This document shows, one piece after another, positions 24,571 to 30,596 of a stretch of 39,813 bases of DNA; within the stretch, counting starts at the first letter, position 1, and the number at the start of each line of letters is the position of its first letter. This DNA comes from Verrucomicrobiia bacterium (GTDB taxonomy: Bacteria; Verrucomicrobiota; Verrucomicrobiia; Limisphaerales; UBA11358), in NCBI GenBank assembly GCA_025451535.1, contig JANWKE010000039.1, positions 1 through 39,813 on the forward strand, in the 5' to 3' direction. The notes beneath the pieces are model-generated. The model did not search any database. It saw nothing but the letters and a program-made list of their open reading frames with translations, and had not been told where the DNA came from. A program made the position numbers and the translations under genes.

Positions 24571-24630
24571 GATTGCGGATGGACCGGGGACATACAATAT
24601 TTTCGTCGCCGGTCCGTCTGACTTGTTAGA

Positions 24631-25215
24631 ATGGATGGAGTCACGCAGCTTAATGATCTGATGAGCCAAGAACGCAGCAGCCACGTTGGTCGGATTGTGC
24701 GCCAGGCCGGGCAAAGGCTGAAAGCGTTTATCCGCACCCGCGTCGCGAGCCACGCTGACGCCGACGACATTCTGCAGGAAGTATGGCAACAACTTGTCCG
24801 CACGCTAGAAGATGGACCCATCGAGCATGTCGGCGCGTGGCTCTACACGGTCGCACGGAACCGGATTATTGACCAGTATCGCAAACCGCACTTGACCTCT
24901 TTGGACGCCCTGGCGGATGAAATGGAACCGGGCGATGAGGCATTTGAGTTGGCCGATTTTCTCCGCCGCGATGATGCGACCCCCGAAAGCGAGCATGTGC
25001 GCAATATGTTTTGGGAGCAACTGCGCGACGCGCTCGCCGAATTGCCGCCGGAACAGCGGCAGGTTTTCGTCTGGCACGAACTTGAGGGGCTGTCGTTTCA
25101 GGAGATCGCCAAACTGACGGGCGAAAACCTGAATACCCTGCTTTCGCGCAAACGCTATGCCGTACTGCAACTGCGCCAGCGCCTCCAGGCGCTGCGCGAC
25201 GAATTTTTAACATGA
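24631..25215 (+). CDS. ECF-type RNA polymerase sigma factor
   Basis: 194 residues from ATG 24631; an in-frame ATG at 24661 is also possible. Region 2 is clear: FIRTRVASHADADDILQEVW and then HVGAWLYTVARNRIIDQYRK, which contact core polymerase and the -10 element. Region 4 shows ELPPEQRQVFVWHELEGLSF and EIAKLTGENLNTLLSRKRYA for the -35 element. An acidic linker joins them. Its stop overlaps the start of the next gene (ATGA), so the membrane protein is made with it and may be its regulator. GTTAGA sits just before the start. Targets are unknown; autoregulation is usual for the class. Confidence 0.93.
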   Translation: MDGVTQLNDLMSQERSSHVGRIVRQAGQRLKAFIRTRVASHADADDILQEVWQQLVRTLEDGPIEHVGAWLYTVARNRIIDQYRKPHLTSLDALADEMEPGDEAFELADFLRRDDATPESEHVRNMFWEQLRDALAELPPEQRQVFVWHELEGLSFQEIAKLTGENLNTLLSRKRYAVLQLRQRLQALRDEFLT

Positions 25216-25613
25216 ACCATCAACGCTCGATTCCTATGAAAGATCAATCCTGCCGCAAATTCCGTTTCCTGATTCCGCTGATTGTGCTCGCCGTTCTGGC
25301 AATCCTGACGTTTGCTGTTTATGAACTGTGGAATCATGTTTTGACCGACGTGCTCGGTGTAAAGCTGATCACGTATTGGCAGGCGTTGGGGCTTTTGGTG
25401 CTGGCCCGAATTCTGTTCGGCACCTTTCCGGGCCGACGCGGCGGACCCTTCGGCCCCCCGTGGCGGCGTCACATGATGACCGAAGGCTGGCAATCGCTGA
25501 CGCCGGAGCAGCGCGAGGAAATGCGTCGGCGTTTCGGAGTTTGGCCTCGGCCTCCGTGGTGCGACAGCGGTCACAGCGGGGAAAAGCTTCCGGACGATAC
25601 TGCCAAAACCTGA
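25212..25613 (+). CDS. Small membrane protein coupled to the ECF sigma factor (candidate sigma regulator)
   Basis: 133 residues from an ATG at 25212 that shares ATGA with the sigma stop. An N-terminal basic segment is followed by a membrane helix at about 19-40 (FLIPLIVLAVLAILTFAVYE). A second hydrophobic segment is VKLITYWQALGLLVLARILF. Then come a Gly/Arg/Pro-rich stretch and LTPEQREEMRRRFGVWPRPP. The short cytoplasmic N-terminus, membrane anchor and coupling suggest an anti-sigma or sensor role, but no known anti-sigma domain is visible, so this is inference from context. The TPEQREEMRRRF helix resembles those of metal-sensing periplasmic proteins, only loosely. Confidence 0.75.
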   Translation: MNHQRSIPMKDQSCRKFRFLIPLIVLAVLAILTFAVYELWNHVLTDVLGVKLITYWQALGLLVLARILFGTFPGRRGGPFGPPWRRHMMTEGWQSLTPEQREEMRRRFGVWPRPPWCDSGHSGEKLPDDTAKT

Positions 25614-25677
25614 ACACCGATTATCCAGTTTGCAGGGTCACTTGCCAGTCGGATTGTGCTTTGGGATGTTAGACCTT

Positions 25678-26118
25678 ATGAACGTGCGCCGCAGAATTCC
25701 GGGTGATGATATTGAATGGCTCAGAATGAGGAGTGCGCTTTGGCCCGACTTGAGTGCGGAAACTCATCGTCGTGAAATGAGTGCGTGGGCTGCCCGCTCC
25801 GATGCAATTGTGCTGGTGGCGCCACGAACCGCCGGCGAAGGGCTGGCAGGCTTTGCAGAAGTCGGAACCAGGTCGGTGGCAGATGGATGTGAGACGAATC
25901 CGGTGGCCTATTTGGAGGGTTGGTATGTTGACAGCGATATGCGTCGCCGAGGTGTCGGCGCAGCGTTGGTGCAGGCCGCCGAAGCGTGGGCAAGGGAAAT
26001 GGGAATTCGCGAGTTCGCGTCGGACGCGGAACTGGATAATCTCGTTTCGCAGCGGGCTCATCTCGCCCTTGGATTTTGTGAGACCGGACGATTGGTGTTA
26101 TACGTCAAGGCGCTTTAA
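25678..26118 (+). CDS. GNAT acetyltransferase resembling aminoglycoside 6'-N-acetyltransferase AAC(6')
   Basis: 146 residues from the ATG at 25678; the frame is open further back, but this start gives the family's usual beginning (MNVRRRIPGDDIEWLRMRSA) and length. The motif ALWPDLSAETHRREM matches the AAC(6')-I entry. VAYLEGWYVDSDMRRRGVGA is the acetyl-CoA-binding R-R-x-G-V-G turn, and EFASDAELDNLVSQRAHLAL is strongly characteristic. Family members acetylate the 6'-amine of aminoglycosides with acetyl-CoA. Whether this one does is unproven; related acetyltransferases with other substrates share these motifs. GTTAGAC lies just upstream. Confidence 0.85.
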   Translation: MNVRRRIPGDDIEWLRMRSALWPDLSAETHRREMSAWAARSDAIVLVAPRTAGEGLAGFAEVGTRSVADGCETNPVAYLEGWYVDSDMRRRGVGAALVQAAEAWAREMGIREFASDAELDNLVSQRAHLALGFCETGRLVLYVKAL

Positions 26119-26154
26119 TTCCCATCGCTTGACACCACTATGGAGCTGTGGAAG

Positions 26155-26161
26155 AAAGGAG
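26155..26161 (+). promoter_or_regulatory. Ribosome-binding site deciding the start of the second VOC gene
   Basis: AAAGGAG four bases before the ATG at 26166 favours that start over the in-frame ATG-less extension back to 26148. Confidence 0.75.
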
Positions 26162-26165
26162 AACC

Positions 26166-26606
26166 ATGAAAGCGAAAGCGATGCAGCCACGCATCAGCAC
26201 TATCACGCTGGGAGTTTCAGATCTTCCCCGGTCCATCCGGTTTTATCGCGACGGATTGCGTTTCCCAACGAGCGCGAAAGACAGCGACGAGATCGCTGTC
26301 TTTATTACGGCCGGCACACGGCTGGCGCTGTATCCGTTGGAAAAGCTTGCGGAAGACGTGGGCCCGCAGGTGGCACCCGGGAAAGGATTCTCAGGCATTA
26401 CGCTCGGGCACAACGTCAGGAAGAAGGAAGAAGTCGCCGAGGTGTTGGCGTTTGCCGAAAAGGCAGGCGGTAAAATCGAAAAGCCGGCGCAGGATGTATT
26501 CTGGGGCGGCCACAGCGGCTATTTTTCCGATCCGGATGGCTATTATTGGGAAGTCGTGTGGGCGCCAAACGTTACCTTTGATAAACATGGCCACATCGTC
26601 CTGTAA
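26166..26606 (+). CDS. Second VOC-superfamily protein
   Basis: 146 residues. First module ISTITLGVSDLPRSIRFYRD, with Thr where many relatives have a His ligand. Second module GFSGITLGHNVRKKEEVAEV, then GHSGYFSDPDGYYWEVVWAP, whose Glu is a likely ligand or catalytic residue. The Thr-containing pattern fits a common uncharacterised VOC subgroup, distinct from the first VOC gene, so the two are not a recent duplication. It closes the plus-strand block; the right arm of the 23-bp direct repeat begins 20 bp after the stop. Confidence 0.88.
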   Translation: MKAKAMQPRISTITLGVSDLPRSIRFYRDGLRFPTSAKDSDEIAVFITAGTRLALYPLEKLAEDVGPQVAPGKGFSGITLGHNVRKKEEVAEVLAFAEKAGGKIEKPAQDVFWGGHSGYFSDPDGYYWEVVWAPNVTFDKHGHIVL

Positions 26607-26625
26607 AGTCGAGCCCACCCGAAAC

Positions 26626-26648
26626 GGAAACGGGTCGGTTCCTGGTAT
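26626..26648 (+). repeat. Right copy of the 23-bp direct repeat
   Basis: Begins GGAAACGGGTCGGTTCC and ends TGGTAT; partner of 23944-23966. A weak hairpin (ACCCG and CGGGT, 26617-26635) overlaps its start. Confidence 0.6.
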
Positions 26649-26817
26649 TATGTTATTTCCGCACCCTGAAAATCGAATAGTGGAAACCTGACTCATAGTT
26701 TGAGCAAAATCCTTCGCTCCGGTGTGCTCCCGTCACTACCTCTCGTCGGCCGGCCCCGAGAAATTTTACGGAATCAAGCCAAAAACATTTGACGGAACGG
26801 GTAACGGCCCCGCGAAT

Positions 26818-27444
26818 TTATTGGATTTTTGCGCGATAATACCGGAACGCCAGATTTGTCGCCGCCGCATCCGTGTAGGTGACGGTTCCGGTCGGAGCGG
26901 CATTGGTGGAAATGGGGACCCAATTTTTAAGGTCGGTCGAGGCCTGGATCACGTAATTGGAGCCGGCCGGCCCGGACAGTTGGAGTTTGAACCCGCCGGC
27001 GGTCATCCCCGTCCCGGTCGAGACGATATTCACCACCTCCGGAACCGGGTTGCTCAGAACGACCAACGTTGCGCCGCCGCTGGTCGAGGTCAAACCGTTG
27101 TTGACCCGCACCGCATAGCTGCCGGCGTTGGCCGAAGAGACATTGCTGATCGTTAAGGTGCTGGTTCCCAACAGGGGTAAGCTCACAACCGTGACATTGG
27201 CGCTCGCGGAAATCGGTTTACCATTAAAAAGCCATGTAAATGAAGGGGTGGTCAGGCTGATGACCGTTGTCGAAAAGACAGCAGTGCCTCCATTTTGGAC
27301 AGTCTCACCCAAGGGCGGAATTGTAATAATGGGCGGGAGCAGTTGTCCGCAGCTGTTCATCGTTGAAAAGCCTGAAAATATCAGGCTTACAGTCAATGCC
27401 AGCCAACGGCGCCCCATGAGTCTGCGAATACATGCCATACTCAT
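26818..27444 (-). CDS. Secreted Ig-like domain protein with lineage-type C-terminal module
   Basis: Up to 208 residues; starts at 27444, 27438 or at MGRRWLALTVSLIFSGF a few codons on are all possible, and none has a ribosome-binding site. The signal peptide spans the last of these. Residues 35-130 form an I-set-like Ig domain with the Cys-less core VFSTTVISLTTPSFTWLFNG and the hallmark NVSSANAGSYAVRVNNG. The C-terminus (NYVIQASTDLKNWVPIS ... FRYYRAKIQ) resembles that of the protein at 8676-9965. It begins 43 bp after the TonB receptor stop, on the same strand, so it is probably co-transcribed and may act at the cell surface with it. Confidence 0.75.
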   Translation of the reverse strand: MSMACIRRLMGRRWLALTVSLIFSGFSTMNSCGQLLPPIITIPPLGETVQNGGTAVFSTTVISLTTPSFTWLFNGKPISASANVTVVSLPLLGTSTLTISNVSSANAGSYAVRVNNGLTSTSGGATLVVLSNPVPEVVNIVSTGTGMTAGGFKLQLSGPAGSNYVIQASTDLKNWVPISTNAAPTGTVTYTDAAATNLAFRYYRAKIQ

Positions 27445-27486
27445 ACTATAATTTGAGACACTTACAGCTATTATCGTGCCTAAAAT

Positions 27487-29619
27487 CTAGAATCGGTACG
27501 TCAATTTTACCCGGAACGTGCGGCCGTCCTGCTGAATGGCATTTTGCAGGTGAAAACGGGAAGACGGGTTGTAATAGGTTTTATCCAGCAAATTATAGAC
27601 GCTGGCGGAGAGATCCAGGTTTTTGACGAGATTCCGGCTGAACAACGTGAAATTCACGACGGCATACCCGGGCGCGTCGGGTCCCGGCAGAGTGGCGGGA
27701 AAGGCCTCATAAAGCGTGTGGCTTTTGCTCGTATACTGGACCTCCAGCCCGGCAAAAATTTTGTCCCTCCACAGCGGCACGCTGGCGTTGAATTTGATCA
27801 AATGCATCGGCGAATCCGGCAGGCCGGCGCCGGTGTCCCGGTTCTCCGTGTGCTGCAAGGTGTAACTCAGCCGGCTGATGATTCCATTCTCCCATTTCCC
27901 TTCGAGCGCCAGTTCGGTGCCCAGGGTGTCGGCGTTGAAATTCGCAAAGTTCCCATTTTCGAAATCAATCAGGTCATCCATACGGTTGTAGTAACCCGAG
28001 ATGGAAGAACGCAAATGTCGCCCGATCCCCTGTTCATAGACCAGTTCGTAGGAGGTGATTTTTTCGGGCTGGATGTTTTGAAAATTCGGATCGCTCAATT
28101 CCAAAAAGTTCGGATCGCGAAACGCCGTGCCGTAAATGAACTTGAGCGTGGACTGTTGGAACGGATCGTAAATCAGCGCAGCGCGCGGACTCACGGAGGA
28201 ATCGAAATCGCCGTACTGATCATACCGCACGCCGGCATTGAGATGGAGATTGGTCAGGATGAGGAAATCGCCCTGGGCAAAAAACCCGTAATTCTGGCGA
28301 TGGCCCCGCCGGTCGTATTGGAGCATACCCGTGGTTTGATCGACTTCCTCGTCTTCCTGCTTGAAGTCGTTGCGATACTCTGCGCCCACGGTGATGATAT
28401 GCCGGCCGAAGATGGTTTTATTGACCTGGACCTCGCCGCCGGCCCATTGCCCGCTCTGCTGGTCCACATAAAAGAAATTCGTCGGCGTTCCCCCGAGCTG
28501 CCCGGACAAGGGAATCCCGATCTGGAAGTCATTCCGGTCATAATAAACGTCGCCGGACACATCCAGCGTGTCGGAGAATTTGTGCGCGTATTTTAGCGTC
28601 GCATAACTCCGGTCATCCACTGTCCGCAAGCGCGGATCATCAAACGTCGTCAAATTCACACCGGGCGGGGCCGACTCCGAGTACTGCCCCGTGGGATTTG
28701 TTTTCTGGCGGTCGATGTAGCCGCCTTCCACGGTGAAATCCTGGTAATTGACCGAGCCAAAAAAACTGCCAAAGCCGTCGCTGTCCATGTTGTGCGCGGT
28801 GCCGTTGTTGACGTTCAGCGACGGCGTATTGAACTGCGGGTAATAAAGATTCTCCTGTCCATCATCGTGGTACAGCGTGCCGGAGAGCAAAAATTGCAGG
28901 CCGTTGGTAAGTTGCTCGCCAAGGGTCACGCGTCCCGAATAGGCGTCGTAACTGCCGTACATGCCCGATTCTTCCACGCCGTTGATTTGTTTTCCGTCGC
29001 GGGTGATGACGTTGATGACGCCAAAGAATGCGTTGTTGCCATAAAGCACCGAGCCGGGACCGCGGATGATTTCCACGCGGTCGATCAAATCCACATCCAG
29101 AAGAAATGCCGTGTCAATGTACGCGCCGTCGTTCAGGTCATTGTTGATGCGATGTCCATTGATGAGCAGCAGAATGCGGCTGTTGAAATCGCCGAGGTTG
29201 ACACCGCGCGCGCCCAGAAAATCATAGTTGCGGTCGTAGCTGACATAAAAACCCTGCACGCTGGCCAGGACGTCGCCCAGCGTCCGGTAGCCGTAACGCT
29301 TGATTTCATCCGAAGTGATGACGGTGACGGACGAGGGTGCTTCGGTGGCTTTTTGTTCAAACTTGGAAGCGCTGTAACCCTCCGGCACCTTGAGCTGCAT
29401 CAGTTGTTCCAGCGACAACTCGGTCAAATCCGGCGCCGGGTTTGAGGGGTTGGTGGCGCTGGCGGCGGCGGCCGGCGGCGGCCCGGCCAAATCCGGCGCC
29501 GGGTTCGTGCCATCGTCCGCGCGGGCACTGACGGCGAGAAACAACAACGCACACACAAAATGCCGGAACCAAAGCAGGTGAGCGGGCAGGATTGGCAAAA
29601 GAGGGCTTCTTTTGTTCAT
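27487..29619 (-). CDS. TonB-dependent outer-membrane receptor
   Basis: 710 residues from the ATG at 29619, four codons inside the longest reading, giving the signal peptide MNKRSPLLPILPAHLLWFRH onward. After an Ala/Pro linker comes a TonB-box-like LTELSLEQLMQLKV. The plug domain follows (SSVTVITSDEIKRYGYRTLG, VEIIRGPGSVLYGNNAFFGV). The remainder is a beta-barrel with alternating aromatic strands (TLKYAHKFSDTLDVSGDVYY, LRSSISGYYNRMDDLIDFEN) and the outer-membrane signature terminal Phe (VKLTYRF). It imports a siderophore, vitamin or oligosaccharide using proton-motive force relayed by TonB. It is divergent from the YfiR/hybrid kinase pair, suggesting a shared signalling role. Confidence 0.93.
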   Translation of the reverse strand: MNKRSPLLPILPAHLLWFRHFVCALLFLAVSARADDGTNPAPDLAGPPPAAAASATNPSNPAPDLTELSLEQLMQLKVPEGYSASKFEQKATEAPSSVTVITSDEIKRYGYRTLGDVLASVQGFYVSYDRNYDFLGARGVNLGDFNSRILLLINGHRINNDLNDGAYIDTAFLLDVDLIDRVEIIRGPGSVLYGNNAFFGVINVITRDGKQINGVEESGMYGSYDAYSGRVTLGEQLTNGLQFLLSGTLYHDDGQENLYYPQFNTPSLNVNNGTAHNMDSDGFGSFFGSVNYQDFTVEGGYIDRQKTNPTGQYSESAPPGVNLTTFDDPRLRTVDDRSYATLKYAHKFSDTLDVSGDVYYDRNDFQIGIPLSGQLGGTPTNFFYVDQQSGQWAGGEVQVNKTIFGRHIITVGAEYRNDFKQEDEEVDQTTGMLQYDRRGHRQNYGFFAQGDFLILTNLHLNAGVRYDQYGDFDSSVSPRAALIYDPFQQSTLKFIYGTAFRDPNFLELSDPNFQNIQPEKITSYELVYEQGIGRHLRSSISGYYNRMDDLIDFENGNFANFNADTLGTELALEGKWENGIISRLSYTLQHTENRDTGAGLPDSPMHLIKFNASVPLWRDKIFAGLEVQYTSKSHTLYEAFPATLPGPDAPGYAVVNFTLFSRNLVKNLDLSASVYNLLDKTYYNPSSRFHLQNAIQQDGRTFRVKLTYRF

Positions 29620-29980
29620 GCTCTGGATCAAGTGCTTTTACGGGGTCGCCGGCAATTTCATCGGGTCCAACGCCAGTACCGCTGGCGACCTCAATCCAGC
29701 ACGATTGTTGCCATGTTGCCCTGATAAATGTGGTCTGCTTCCCGCTCACCGCAGGCAGATATGGAGAAAACGGCCCGCATTGTACCATTTTGAAACAGCC
29801 GGAGAACTTGACAATTTCCGGCAAATGCACCGTTATAAAAAGCGATCTTGTGTGACCGGCAAACAGAAAAAAAACGACTGCCTTTTACGCCGTGTCTCGA
29901 ACCGGGTCCCGCTCACGCGGCCCGGAGAAATAGCGCTTGCCACCCCCGGCCGAAAACCGTTCCCGGAACCGGGCGGCCGG
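29620..29980. other. Divergent intergenic region between the TonB receptor and yfiR-like genes
   Basis: 361 bp upstream of both genes. It presumably holds both promoters, but no box is convincing. The yfiR-like frame is open through much of it, and an in-frame ATG at 29825 would extend that protein by 52 residues, burying its signal peptide. Confidence 0.5.
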
Positions 29981-30511
29981 TTGAAGCGATTTATTTTGAT
30001 TTTCCACCTGATTTCCGTCACCGGGTTCGCCGGCGTTGCCCAAAACCCGGCTCCGTCCGAATACCAGATCAAGGCGGCCTTCCTGTATAACTTCGCCAGA
30101 TTTGTCGAATGGCCCCCCCAGGCCTTTCCCGGCCCCCGGTCGCCCATTATCATCGGCGTGCTGGGAAAAAATGTTTTTGGCGACAGCCTGGAGCGGACCC
30201 TCCGCCATAAGGCGTTAAACGATCACCCTTTCCAGTTCCAGGAGTTTCATTCGGTCAAGGAGGCCACCCATTGCCAGGTCTTGTTCATCAGTCCATCGGA
30301 AAAAAAGCGGTTGCCGGGCATTCTGAAAGGTCTGCTGGGCGCCCGCGTTTTAACGGTGAGTGAAACAGATCACTTTATCGAGGCCGGCGGCATGATTAAT
30401 TTTGTTATTGAAGACGACGAAGTTCATTTTGAAATCAACAATGCCGCCGCCAAACAGGCGGGGTTGACCATCAGCTCCAAGTTATTGAGCCTGGCCGTGC
30501 ATCCTCCTTGA
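29981..30511 (+). CDS. YfiR-family periplasmic protein (DUF4154)
   Basis: 176 residues from a TTG at 29981, preferred because it begins a normal signal peptide (MKRFILIFHLISVTGFAGVA). An ATG at 29825 is the alternative. The family hallmark EYQIKAAFLYNFARFVEWPP opens the mature protein, followed by IIIGVLGKNVFGDSLERTLR, CQVLFISPSEKKRLP, LTVSETDHFIEAGGMINFVI and KQAGLTISSKLLSLA. In the known Yfi system YfiR is a redox-sensitive periplasmic repressor of a CHASE8-HAMP-diguanylate cyclase. Here the next gene is a histidine kinase with the same kind of membrane sensor, 85 bp downstream, so YfiR probably controls that kinase. Confidence 0.88.
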   Translation: MKRFILIFHLISVTGFAGVAQNPAPSEYQIKAAFLYNFARFVEWPPQAFPGPRSPIIIGVLGKNVFGDSLERTLRHKALNDHPFQFQEFHSVKEATHCQVLFISPSEKKRLPGILKGLLGARVLTVSETDHFIEAGGMINFVIEDDEVHFEINNAAAKQAGLTISSKLLSLAVHPP

Positions 30512-30596
30512 GCCTCCCGCGGAATAGAAATCGCTTCAATTTGGGCCGGAAGTATCAAGCAGGACAGCTGATACTTCGCATTAAAAGACGACAATT

